A DNA stretch of 64,000 bases, taken from the NCBI GenBank assembly GCA_032718475.1, contig JAUCBJ010000091.1:1-64000 (forward strand). The letters are read 5' to 3'. The translations under genes were made by a program, and so were the position numbers. This stretch comes from Nemertoderma westbladi (taxonomy: Eukaryota > Xenacoelomorpha > Nemertodermatida > Nemertodermatidae). The notes below the pieces were generated by a model. That model saw only the letters and a program-made list of their open reading frames with translations, searched no databases and was not told the DNA's origin. This document shows positions 1 to 9,765 of this stretch, piece after piece (the first letter of the stretch is position 1; each line of letters opens with the position of its first letter).

Positions 1-1
1 T

Positions 2-1933
2 GACAGATCTTATTATGTCAATAAAATGCCTAAAGATCAGGTAAGTAAATCCGAGTCTCGACCCAATGACAGAAGGGAACCGGTACAAAAAACCCTTCCT
101 ACGTCTCCTAAAAGAATTCAGGTGAGAAAGCCCGAGGAAAGAACAAGTGTGCACCACATAGCACAGGTTAAAGTAAGTAACATCAAGCCGAAATGTGTGC
201 TGTGCGACGGGCCCCACCGTTTAAATGCGTGTGATAAATTCCTGAGGAAATCACCCGAGGATAGACGTGAAGTCATGTGGGATAAGCGGTTGTGTTATAA
301 TTGCCTCAGACGAGGACACCAACGGCGAACCTGTAACTCCGACGCAAGGTGTGCAAAGTGCGGCGCAAAACATCATATCTTGTTGCACACGGAATTCGAA
401 CGAAACAGCCCGAGTCAGGTAAGTGAGTCCGAACTACATGTCCAATTCAGTGATGTGAACGACACTGATCAATCTGAGATGGAAGGATTCTATACGGACG
501 AGTTCTCCGACCAAAACGAATCCTGTTACCTAATAAACACCACCGCAGTGTATCGAGCACTCATGTATGAGAAAGACACAGACAGCGACCTCACCCTAAC
601 TACTTCAGATCAACAACCATCTTGGAAAGCGCCAACTTCCAATATAGGAATCCGAGAATTTCCTGTAGTCCAGTTACGGGTCCACGGACCTCAGAAGAGC
701 TATATAGTGAACGCCCTCCTGGACTCCGGTAGCACAGGAACATTCATCGATAAAGAGCTAGCCGAAAATATATTTGCTGGACAACCCAAGTTCCAAACTA
801 AGCTCAACATGTCAGGCATTATGCAAGTTTGGAAATCTACAATAACAGCTGATTATTATGTCGGAGCGTTGTCCACCCCCCAGGACGAATTAGGAGAACA
901 CAGCATAAGGTCAGTGAAAATGGTGGCTATAAAGAACTTCGCTACTACTCAAGCAGACCTTTATGATTGGGACGAGGATGAGAGCATCCAACATCTTAAC
1001 ATACCTCGATTCCAGACTGATTATCCTGGAGTGCAAATACTCATCGGCCAAAACGCGCATGAGGCGCTGGAGACATTAGAGAAACGGCCTGCTCAACCGC
1101 AGCCACTACAGACCTATGCGGTAAGAACTAGAGTAGGTTGGTACCTTACTGGACCTTCCCGTAGAACGCTCAGGGAAAGACTGCTTCAAGATCGCGTCTG
1201 CCAGGTGAGTGAATGGGAAGATGATACTAGTGAGGGAGACGACCCAACTGAGGGAACACCACACTCCTCAGATAATGACAATCTTAGCTCCAATGTAGAT
1301 CAATGGAGATATTGCCCCAAGAAGTTTAATCCAACGGACATCGCTTCCAGAGGAGCAACTCCTCAAGAACTGACAGATACTATAGACAGGTTAGGTGAAC
1401 CCGACTTCCTGAGTAAGGAGAATGAATGGCCTCCCCATCTTACTCCGACTGAGATTAGACCAGCCAAGGGAGCGGAGAAAGTCGAACCTGAAACCCGGAC
1501 GGGTGGATCGGAGTTATTTGAACCCGGGATAGATCTGTCGGTATTACATGTTGCCAGGGACGACGCCGTGGATCTGGGCCTCCCCTCCACGAGTGGATCC
1601 TTCATGAAGATCAGAGAGAGCGATTGGAGCTCTGGAACATCAGACGTCTCGCAGGGACTCTCACCTCTCCTGCAGAGAGCGACGGACCACTATAGCTCCT
1701 GGAATCGGCTTTGTGACGCCGTCATATACTTTGAGCGATGTTTCTATCGTCACTATTCCAGGACGAAGAGGAAACCTGGAATTGTATTCAGGATGCAGCG
1801 ACTCAATCACCCAGTCGGTCGTTTGTGTTTATCGGAAGGGAATGGAGGACTCTCCGGAAACTGTGGAAGTCAAGATTCTCTTCCCACGACCACCTCCCTA
1901 ATCCTTCAAACATCTAGGGACTCCATAACGTAA
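2..1933 (+). CDS. Gag (C-terminal) and aspartic protease with in-frame pol deletions, BEL/Pao, partial
   Basis: The frame is open from base 2, so this is the C-terminal part of a longer Gag-protease polyprotein whose start lies outside the window. Counting from the first Met at 26, knuckle motifs span about residues 58-123 (a CCHC motif CYNCLRRGHQRRTC, then CAKCGAKHH), as in BEL/Pao Gag. The protease signature LLDSGSTGTF is near residue 230. At about residue 415-430 the frame jumps from the post-protease linker to the region after RNase H (DQWRYCPKKF), and near residue 570 it skips the integrase and enters the pol C-terminus. Both deletions keep the frame. It differs from the inner copy at only a few residues. 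It should supply nucleocapsid and protease but no polymerase. Confidence 0.88.
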   Translation, partial: DRSYYVNKMPKDQVSKSESRPNDRREPVQKTLPTSPKRIQVRKPEERTSVHHIAQVKVSNIKPKCVLCDGPHRLNACDKFLRKSPEDRREVMWDKRLCYNCLRRGHQRRTCNSDARCAKCGAKHHILLHTEFERNSPSQVSESELHVQFSDVNDTDQSEMEGFYTDEFSDQNESCYLINTTAVYRALMYEKDTDSDLTLTTSDQQPSWKAPTSNIGIREFPVVQLRVHGPQKSYIVNALLDSGSTGTFIDKELAENIFAGQPKFQTKLNMSGIMQVWKSTITADYYVGALSTPQDELGEHSIRSVKMVAIKNFATTQADLYDWDEDESIQHLNIPRFQTDYPGVQILIGQNAHEALETLEKRPAQPQPLQTYAVRTRVGWYLTGPSRRTLRERLLQDRVCQVSEWEDDTSEGDDPTEGTPHSSDNDNLSSNVDQWRYCPKKFNPTDIASRGATPQELTDTIDRLGEPDFLSKENEWPPHLTPTEIRPAKGAEKVEPETRTGGSELFEPGIDLSVLHVARDDAVDLGLPSTSGSFMKIRESDWSSGTSDVSQGLSPLLQRATDHYSSWNRLCDAVIYFERCFYRHYSRTKRKPGIVFRMQRLNHPVGRLCLSEGNGGLSGNCGSQDSLPTTTSLILQTSRDSIT

Positions 1934-2256
1934 CAACATATGGAGTGGGTGTGTGACTCTATTATTTTATATTATTTTATTATTTTTATATTTCTGTATG
2001 TATTACTATGTAATTTTATTATAATCGTTTTCTTTAATTTTATTCAGTAGAATGTTATTTTAGCGATTATTTAGTAGATTAGTGCAATATATATTCGCGT
2101 TTATTACTTAATTACGTATATATTATATTTAATGCGACGGCAAGAAATAATTCTTTTCCTCTTTCTTTACTGTCCGTATCATATTATAAATACGTGACTA
2201 CAGTAAGATGAAATGTCCGTACTTATTAAAGTACAATAAAGCCACTACTATATTTT

Positions 2257-2506
2257 AGTATTATTGGTAGGCAGAGTATTAGGAATGCAAAGTTCAGATC
2301 CTCGTGTCTCGGCTAAACCAAGCTCTGGGTAGACCTTGGAAACGACTTGCCTCTTCACACTGACATTGCTTCGTGCGATATTGCTCTCATACCGTATATT
2401 AAATAATACATATAGTAGCGTGATGTCCCTTTAACAGTAGCGTATAACGCAAAATAAATCTGTTAAACCCTTTGACCATCTGTAATTCTAGTCGATTAAG
2501 ATATCG
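2257..2506 (+). promoter_or_regulatory. 250-bp noncoding block identical across three element copies
   Basis: By eye this block, from AGTATTATTGGTAGG to GATTAAGATATCG, is identical with no indels to 31912-32161 and 37334-37583, while sequence on both sides and the coding regions show substitutions and indels. Such conservation between an autonomous and a non-autonomous lineage suggests a cis-acting RNA or DNA signal, for example for packaging, export, splicing or internal initiation of the downstream ORF. The function is inferred; only the identity is seen. Confidence 0.6.
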
Positions 2507-2780
2507 TGGCACCCACCGATATACTTGAAAGACAAATTATAGAATCAGTGGTTAACGTCCCCAGACAAGTTCTGGAATAAATCGGTGCCCATCTCAAATA
2601 TTAATTATTTAATATTTGTAAATCTAATACGTCAAAATCTGTAAAATTTAGATCCTTTAACAATTCTAGTCGATTAAGATATCGTAGCATTTACCGATAT
2701 TCTTAAAAAAGACAATTGTCATAGAATTAAGGATCTTGTGTCCCTAGACATGTTCTAGAATCAAAATATGTCCATTTAAT
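2484..2780 (+). repeat. Tandem pair of stem-loop repeats in the spacer, copy A
   Basis: Two related units start at 2484 and 2662 with AATTCTAGTCGATTAAGATA. In each, ATATCG pairs with CGATAT across a short loop. The unit also ends with a related GTCCC-AGACA-GTTCT-GAAT tract, and the inner copy shows an outer ATTCTAG/CTAGAAT pairing. Equivalent pairs begin at 32139 and 32318, and at 37561 and 37726. Partly retained pairing in diverged units suggests RNA structure, though this was not computed. Confidence 0.5.
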
Positions 2781-3589
2781 TATCAAATAATAAAATTTCA
2801 GGGAATAAATTTAAATTCATGCCTTTTAATGAATTTAATAAATTGCCATTTTTACGCAATTTATAAAGTTCCCAAAATTCCATTAATTAATAGATCAAGG
2901 GAGCGGAGATTTATCTTATCATGCGTATGAGTGTGTGAAAGTCTCCCAAACATAGTCAATAGCCGATAAAATTCATAAAGTCATGTATAACACAGAACAT
3001 TGACTATTAAAGAATTACTATTAAATAACATCCCAGATCTGTATGCATTGGAATCACCCTAATTCTACCGCTAGCTTTGCATAATGTCACCATAGCAACA
3101 ACCACGCTAGAATTAGAATTGAGTTAAAAGAACAATAGAAAGCTTGTCCCATTGAATAGCATAGGGAATAAATAGTGCACTGATAGTATCCAAGGATACA
3201 TAATAATACAGTGACATTCTGGAAGGCATTGACTAACAGACAAGTGACCCGAGTGTGTGTAATTTGTGACAAGTTGTGTGTGGTACTTGTGAGCTTATAG
3301 GCGAATGTTACTACTAAGGTGTGTTTACAGTAGCCAGTCGCAATCGTAAAGTAACCTAACTCTCCAAGGAAAACCTGAAGTACATCTAAGCCTTTGGGAC
3401 GGACAGTTGAGTGACTTGTGCCGGTTGTCGTTGTCGTTGTGCGGCTACGTCGTTGGCGAAAGTACAGCGGCGACGACACATCGGCGCTGAGGATCTCGTA
3501 CTGTCCGGGGGTTGATTGGGGTAGGCAGCGACGCCCGCTCGCCTAAATATAAACTCATTATAATGTGAATAAACTCATATATAGCAGAT

Positions 3590-4667
3590 ATGACGGAGTT
3601 GATAGAAGATGGTCTTGTCATCCTATCGATTTACACAATACGGACTATGTCGACTATATATCCTGCCCAGCGGAGTTGGAACCATAAACGGAAATTCAAA
3701 TGCGAAAATTCTATTCGAAATCGACTCGAAAGAAAAGACACTTAAGAAACAAATGGACGCGGTAACTCCAACGTATATTTGGAATTCTTGATAGAAGCAT
3801 TGTAACAACAAATAAATATCACCCGCGTTTACCCTACCAGACGTGCGTCTTTGGTATTATTACGATAAATGCCCTAGACCCAACTAATGAACGGAAAGAC
3901 ATAAACATCCACGTAAACCGAAACTTGTTGACGTATCACCTATGCTCACTCGGCTCGAACGATCCTGGAGTAAACCTACGATCAGAGTCCCGGAATACTC
4001 GGTCAAACCTCCTCATTCCTTAGTTGGACCTCAGACCTGCGATCTTGGTGGTGTCGCGGATCCTCGCGGACTGTATTCACTGTTCAAAGATCTAGTGCTA
4101 CCCTAACAATTAATCGGTAACACTCCGACAGTGATTTCTAGCTAGCCGCCCATCTTACCTAGCCGGATTGTGACGCGGACACCTAATATCACTATCCAAC
4201 CGTATGGTCGTCCACGTTTAACACGATACAACCCCTCATCAAGGGGAAGGAGAGCGTTGTACGAAACGAGTTAAACGCTATTTTATAAAGATCAAAAAGG
4301 AAACCTGCGTTTGTTCAGATAAACGTAAGTTATAACGGTGAGTCCAATCGATAAACGAATTGGCCTTATCTCAATTCGATTGGGAAATCCAGAATCTCTA
4401 AGAAGTTATCGAACTTGGACGATCCTATTCTCTGCGAGAGTTTTTGGATGAACGTATCCAGCTACGAGCGGAGGAAAATCAGCTCGAGGAGAAGCATATC
4501 GAAACGGTAGATACCTCGACCACAATCCTACACCTTCTGATGCAATCATATTGCACCCTTCACCCAGGAGTTATGGCCCTCCTAGTAAAGTGGCTCCCCC
4601 CAAAGAGAAAAAGACTCTTGCTAGCCTCAAAAAACTGCGTAAACGCCGTCTGCGTAAGAAAGACTAA
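3590..4667 (+). pseudogene. Decayed, internally deleted remnant of the extra 3' ORF, copy A
   Basis: The ATG context at 3590 and the first residues (MTELIED) match the start of the long ORF at 38649, and the stop at 4665-4667 matches the one at 42905. In between, about 3.2 kb is missing and the rest carries stops and frameshifts. Recognisable islands are the segment matching residues 85-130 of the intact ORF (about 3620-3790), the stretch like FLDERLQQQAEENQLEE (about 4435-4500) and the basic C-terminal tail. In this subfamily the extra protein is not made, in contrast to the intact Gag-protease frame. Confidence 0.8.
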
Positions 4668-4745
4668 CTGTTTAGAGTATCTTTATGTTTTAGAAACTGT
4701 GATTTTTATATTCTATAGACTGAAAATCCCATTTTCTGGGAGCGG

Positions 4746-5994
4746 TGTAAAAGCCTTTGCTGAATTGCCCCGTTATTTTTATTATCTTTTACATTAAAAT
4801 ACTCTGTAGTTGATTTAATAAGTGTAAGAGACCGTATTATTGCTGTATCGGTGTTTTTAGAGGATCTAAGACCTATTTCCTCCGTATGTGTACTGTGAAA
4901 GGCATATTTTATGAATCTATGGCAATTCGTGACGCAAAGGGGTGATAGCTACTCTTGAACAGTAGTTACTATGACTACGGTTAACAGCTGACATTCATAC
5001 GTGTTGATTTCCTTTGTTCTACGGCGTCTCTCAGTTCAGTCAGCCAATTAGAGCGTTTTTGTGGCTCCTTGTACAGAAAATTTCCGAGAAATGACGCAAT
5101 GCCTATGTGCAGTGTTTACATTCAGTCCTGAGCCAAAGAAAGAACGGCTTGGAAGTATTTTGTGCTTTACTGTTTTTTAGTCTTACACTAGTAGGTTTAA
5201 TTATAAAGGGCATATATCCTTTAACCTAACGACTACCTGACTCATGGAATCACCTGCTAACTGATCATACATACTGACTGCTGAAACATTGCAAACTCAT
5301 AACAATCAGTGTTTTCATTGTTGTTTTATACTGCTATTTACCGTCAGTTCTTCATAATATGGTTGATGAATAATTATATTTGGAATAACGATAAATATCC
5401 CCGAAACCCAATATTCTTGATATACCGAAGGTAAGAGAGAAGGGTTACAGATAAACGATTGTGACTTATGTTAAAGTGGTTTGAAGTGAATCTAATGTTA
5501 TTTGATAGACCCTACATGAGTCAGTCTGTGTTCCTTTTATATGTGACTAAAATCAGTGAAGATTGGCAGATTAGTGTGCAGTATTGTGCAGCATTGTGTA
5601 TGAGTGAGTCTGTTAAAGAAGCAATTCCTAAAGAATGCGCCATATATGTGAATTATAATTAAGCCATATCGTTGTGAGTAGTTTAAGTCATAACTCTGTT
5701 TATATAGATAAAGCGCCACGTCCTAAAGGAACTGTTAATATTACCGAAGGTGAATAATATTGTCAGAGATTATATAGTACTGTCAGTCGAATAATACATT
5801 AGGCTTACATAGCAATAAAATTAAACCGTCGAACCCAATCTCCCGGGAATATCCAGCGGGTGAATGGTCGCGCACGGATTGGTTTCGACTAGTGTAGTGA
5901 ATCAAATACTTGTCATAGACTAAAAACTGATTTAATATCTAGAAGACATCTTAATTTGGTGGGTTAAACTGCCAAAGGTCTGAAAGCGCGAACA
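4746..5994 (+). repeat. 3' LTR of copy A (1249 bp)
   Basis: It begins TGTAAAAGCC directly after the polypurine-like CTGGGAGCGG and ends GCGCGAACA, so it has TG...CA ends. It aligns along its length with 23206-24472 and more weakly with the outer LTRs at 12891 and 42986. A TATA-like TATAAAG near 5201 and an AATAAA near 5814 are candidate promoter and polyadenylation signals. The expected 5-bp target copy after it would be AAAAT, but the left partner lies outside the window. Confidence 0.9.
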
Positions 5995-6614
5995 AAAATT
6001 GCACAACCTCCTCGTTTAGTTTCCCGAGTGTCTTTTGATACCAGCTCATACATAACCGGGAAATTGAGTTTCTGAAAGATTTAAATTATTACACAAAAAG
6101 GTCTCTGAAAATGTAAACACATCAAATTTCGTTTTCATAGTTTCAAAAAAATCAGATATTTCGTGCTTACAGTATGAGCCGGTAGACTTTGGGTATTAAC
6201 ATGAAAAACTGAGAGAGATTTGGAATTATCTAAGTTGCTGAATTTTTTATCACATATTTCAGCTGTGAAATAATCTTGGGAAATTATGTTATTAATTAAA
6301 TGAATGTCTGGATCGATATCATTAAATGCGGGATTAGTTAAGTCATTATCAAAGTTAATATTAAGATTTGCAGACTCACAGTAAAAGATATCATCATCGT
6401 CATCACTGACGCTTGCAAATGTAAATAATTTTATGTAGCAATATATGCACAAAAGATTATTGGGGTGGGATGTATTTATGAATTGATTTGCCTCCTGCTG
6501 AGTAAGACAGGATCCACACTGAAAGTGGTAAATTAAATCACAAAGGTCGCATTTTAGTTTTAGGTCAGATATTGTGAATTTCGAGAAGCAAAAATCGCAG
6601 TTATTGTCATTCAT
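5995..6614 (-). pseudogene. 5' fragment of a LINE ORF with PHD-like finger and start of the endonuclease
   Basis: Read on the minus strand from 6614, a 159-codon frame starts with a cysteine/histidine cluster (CDFC, CDLCDLIYHFQC, CIYC) like the PHD-type finger in some CR1/Jockey-type LINEs. An acidic linker follows, then FHVNTQSLPAH, typical of the beginning of an APE endonuclease domain. The frame is lost near 6135, but another frame continues with endonuclease-like TFSETFL and then KRGGCAIF up to the LTR boundary at 5994. It is therefore a frameshifted LINE fragment cut by the insertion of copy A. The clade is not resolved. Confidence 0.7.
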
Positions 6615-7160
6615 AGTGTTAGAAGGGTTAGTATAGGGAGAGTGCTAGAGAATAAGTATAGAATATTAGGAGGGTAGGTTAAAAAAGGGGGTGGGGGGGG
6701 GGGGGGGGGTGTGGGGTTGAGGTTGAGGTTGTGTTCTTACCTTACTTCTTATTGGTATTGCCCAAAAACGAGCGGCATATACCAAAAAAAACCCGTAAGA
6801 TTAAAAGTAATTATATATACGATATTATACACTAACTTATTGCTTTACTTCTTATTGGTAGCTTCTTACTGATAGCCAAGATAACAGCAGTAGAGATACC
6901 GGTAGCATAGAAACTAAAATGTACATAAAAAGTCAAAACAAACGGACATAATGAGTGATTTAAACGGACAACAATAGTTATTCTCTTTTAAAATCGACTG
7001 TACTGCTATAGGTTCATTGTATAGTACAGTAGTAGGCCTACAGTAGTACATTGTAGTACCGTCACAGACTGACAGACGCCACAGACGGTATCGGTACCTA
7101 TGTACCTGCTGCAGTGCTGATCTGTGGTTGTGATAAAATTGTACAAAGTGCAAAGTTAAC
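6615..7160. other. SLU7 upstream region
   Basis: No gene is seen. A poly-G run with short interruptions lies near 6688-6712. The sequence just before 7161 presumably includes the SLU7 5' UTR and promoter, but no clear TATA box was found. Confidence 0.5.
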
Positions 7161-8894
7161 ATGTCCTTTACTAAACTCGACTCAAAAGATCTTCAAAAAG
7201 GGCGCGAGGAGCCCAAGAAACAATCTCGTTTGGAATGGAAACAGCAGAAAGAGTTGGAAGAGGCTCGGAAAGCGGGTACCGCGCCTGCAGAAGTGGACGA
7301 ATTCGGCCACGACATCAACCCACACATCCCCCATTACATAGTCAGCTCGCCGTGGTACCTCCAAGCAAATGGGCCCACATTAGAGCACCAACGTGCTTTC
7401 AAAACCGCACAACGACAGCGACCCACCGCAGTCTCAGAAGAGATAGTAAAAACTGGCTACCTTCCCGGAGGGAGCGCTACTAAATACCGCAAGGGGGCGT
7501 GCGATAACTGCGGCGCGATGACTCACAAAAAGAAAGATTGTCTGGAGCGTCCGAGGAAGGTTGGGGCGCGGTACACCGGTTCGTTTATAATGCCGGACGA
7601 GCGAGTACTTCCGTCGCAATCGTTTACGTTCGATGGGAAACGCGACAGGTGGTGCGGCTACAACGCAGCCGATTACAAGGCCGTCATAGAGGAACACGAG
7701 AAGGTCGAACTCGCTAAGAAACAGCTGAAATCGAAGCAACTCGAGGAAGAGTTGGTGCGAAGTGACGTCACAGTTAGTGATGACGTCGACGACGACAAAT
7801 ACGCCGACCACGCCGATATGCCAGGGCAGAAGTTCGACTCGAAGATTCGGATCACCGTTCGGAACCTGCGGATACGGGAGGACACCGCCAAGTACCTGAG
7901 GAATCTCGGGGATGGTTCGGCGCATTACGACCCCAAGACGCGCGCGATGCGAGAGAACCCGTACGAGGAGAGCGGTAGGGAGAAGGGCGACTTGGATTAC
8001 GCGGGTGATAACTTCGTGCGGTACTCCGGTACTACTCGGCAGATGGGGCGCGCGCAGTTATTCGCGTGGGAGGCGGCCGAGCGGGGCGTCGACGTTCACA
8101 TGGAGGGGGAGCCGACCCGAACCGCAATGGCCTTGCGGGAGTTCGAGGGGAGAGCCGGCCGCGCGGAAGAGGAGCGTAGAGAGCGAATCGTGGGGAAGTA
8201 CGGGGAATTAGGGGTGGAAGGGGAGCGCGGATTGCTGTTGGGACAGACGGAAGAGTACAGGGAGTACAGCAGGAGTGGGGCCGTGATAAAGGGAAGGGAT
8301 GTTGTTAAAGCGAAGTCGCGTTACGAGGAGGACGTTTACGTGAACAATCACAGTTCGGTTTGGGGTTCCTACTGGACAGGGTGTCTGTGGGGCTACCGGT
8401 GTTGCAGGTCGACCGTGAGGAACTCTTACTGCGTGGGGGGCAGTGCTATGGAGCCGGAACTGCCCCCTGGGGGGTTGGGGGAAGGAGGGGGGGTGACTGA
8501 GGAGGGGGGGTCCCAGGGGATAGTAGTCGGGGAGAACGATCCAGGAGGGGACAACACCGAGGATAAACCAAAGTCATTATTGGAACTTCATAAGCAGAAG
8601 TTATTAAACTTAAAAAAACAGAGTAAAAAAAGGAAAGTTAGCGGATCGTCGTCTAGTGATTCAGATTCGCCAAGTTGCAATAAGAAACTCCACAAGGGAG
8701 ACATTGAATCGGCGTTGCTACGACACGACATGGAGACCCGCAGAACGGAGGAGATAATCTCGATGGACGAGAGACAACGTCCATATAACTCTATGTACGA
8801 AACCCACCAACCCACACAGGCAGAACTCGAAGTGTTTCGGTTGAAGAGACACCAAAAGGAGGATCCTATGTTTAAATTATTAGATAATAAATAA
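7161..8894 (+). CDS. SLU7: Pre-mRNA-splicing factor SLU7
   Basis: SLU7 acts in the nucleus at the second catalytic step of splicing and helps choose the 3' splice site. The 577-residue frame is full length (the human protein is 586). Near the N-terminus are EEPKK and AEVDEFGHDINPHIPHYI. A CCHC knuckle, CDNCGAMTHKKKDC, sits at residues 114-127, followed by DGKRDRW and the conserved core DMPGQKFDSKIRITVRNLRI. Later come WGSYWTGCLWGYRCC, a lysine-rich serine segment (KKQSKKRKVSGSSSSDSD, likely nuclear localisation) and the signature RPYNSMYET near the C-terminus. The start has A at -3 (AACATGT). Oddly it has no introns, though many animal orthologues are multi-exon; no poly(A) tail or direct repeats mark it as a retrocopy. 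AATAAA overlaps the stop codon and may be the polyadenylation signal. Confidence 0.97.
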   Translation: MSFTKLDSKDLQKGREEPKKQSRLEWKQQKELEEARKAGTAPAEVDEFGHDINPHIPHYIVSSPWYLQANGPTLEHQRAFKTAQRQRPTAVSEEIVKTGYLPGGSATKYRKGACDNCGAMTHKKKDCLERPRKVGARYTGSFIMPDERVLPSQSFTFDGKRDRWCGYNAADYKAVIEEHEKVELAKKQLKSKQLEEELVRSDVTVSDDVDDDKYADHADMPGQKFDSKIRITVRNLRIREDTAKYLRNLGDGSAHYDPKTRAMRENPYEESGREKGDLDYAGDNFVRYSGTTRQMGRAQLFAWEAAERGVDVHMEGEPTRTAMALREFEGRAGRAEEERRERIVGKYGELGVEGERGLLLGQTEEYREYSRSGAVIKGRDVVKAKSRYEEDVYVNNHSSVWGSYWTGCLWGYRCCRSTVRNSYCVGGSAMEPELPPGGLGEGGGVTEEGGSQGIVVGENDPGGDNTEDKPKSLLELHKQKLLNLKKQSKKRKVSGSSSSDSDSPSCNKKLHKGDIESALLRHDMETRRTEEIISMDERQRPYNSMYETHQPTQAELEVFRLKRHQKEDPMFKLLDNK

Positions 8895-9765
8895 AATCAT
8901 TGTTTATATGTTTTAACAACCATGAGATTGTATAAATTATTAAATAATTCAAACAGGACTTAGGATTCAATCCCCGCTGGTGGCGAATTCATTTTTTCCG
9001 CTCCATTTGCTATAGAGTTGGATCATCATTGTTTAATGTTTGTTTATATAACTTTGGGGGGAATATAATAATTATTAGATATCCAACAGTAAAGTTTACA
9101 AATTCTATACTATTAATTATAAATTTTATTCTATAATTTTAATTCTTAATTTGAAATTCTACAATCGAGGTTTTCAAATGAAACATATGTCATATTTGCA
9201 CTTCATTGTTCACTTTTATTTCTATTCCAACTACGCTTTAAGGGTATTCTTAATTCCAAAACTCGTGATATTGAGTATTATATTTATTTCTAATAGGATT
9301 AAAATTATTTAAAATACACTATACGTCATAGGCCTACTCAACTAAATAAATATACATATATATTTTTCTTTTTTTTCTATTTTTTATGTCTTGATGGTTG
9401 CTATGCATTGATTCACTTAGCATTAAACGCGTAATCTAATAATATCCTCAATTTTTTAACATAAGTAAATCTGAGCATACCTAACCTAACCGTAATCCTA
9501 AATAGACCTGAGCTAATTACGACAGAAACATCGCATATAAGTAATTAAACTATCTCTAGTTTGCTTGCAGGTTTTATCAAAACTAAAAGAGCCAATATGA
9601 GTAACTCAGTACTTTACTACGATTATTTTTACTAGAGCCCCTTGGAGCTGAACCTAAAATTGGTTAATATCTATTTATTAAATGGGAAACAATATAGATC
9701 GCGAAATTAGAGAAATAAGCTATTCATTTTTCAAATAATGGGCCTACCTAATTTTATTTCAGAAG
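8895..9765. other. Intergenic region after SLU7
   Basis: AT-rich sequence with no coding frame or RNA gene that I can support. It presumably includes the SLU7 3' UTR. Confidence 0.5.

Larger units (their letters stand above)
1934..3589 (+). other. Noncoding spacer between pol and the extra ORF, copy A
   Basis: This 1.65-kb AT-rich stretch has no supported coding frame. It contains a 250-bp block identical in all three element copies, a tandem pair of stem-loop repeats, and near 2899 the motif GGGAGCGGAGA, which resembles the 3' polypurine tract. The same order of parts is found at 31593-33245 and 37009-38648. Confidence 0.75.
1..5994 (+). mobile_element. Copy A: 3' part of a non-autonomous BEL/Pao LTR retrotransposon
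   Basis: The element runs in from the left edge, starting within gag, and ends with a complete LTR. In order it holds the end of the Gag zinc-knuckle region, aspartic protease, a pol remnant lacking RT, RNase H and integrase, a noncoding spacer, a decayed remnant of the extra 3' ORF, a polypurine tract and the 3' LTR. It is collinear and nearly identical to 29660-34401 in the inner copy, including the same internal deletions. The two are therefore members of one amplified deletion subfamily and not independent decay products. The right boundary falls inside a minus-strand LINE reading frame, which marks the insertion site. Confidence 0.9.

Noticed and set aside
3087-3479. Minus-strand 130-codon frame in the spacer of copy A
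   Set aside because: It is not preserved as a frame in the other spacers and has no recognisable motif.
8930-8990. tRNA-like phrase (GGATTCAATCCCCGCTGG)
   Set aside because: No acceptor stem or cloverleaf could be formed around it.
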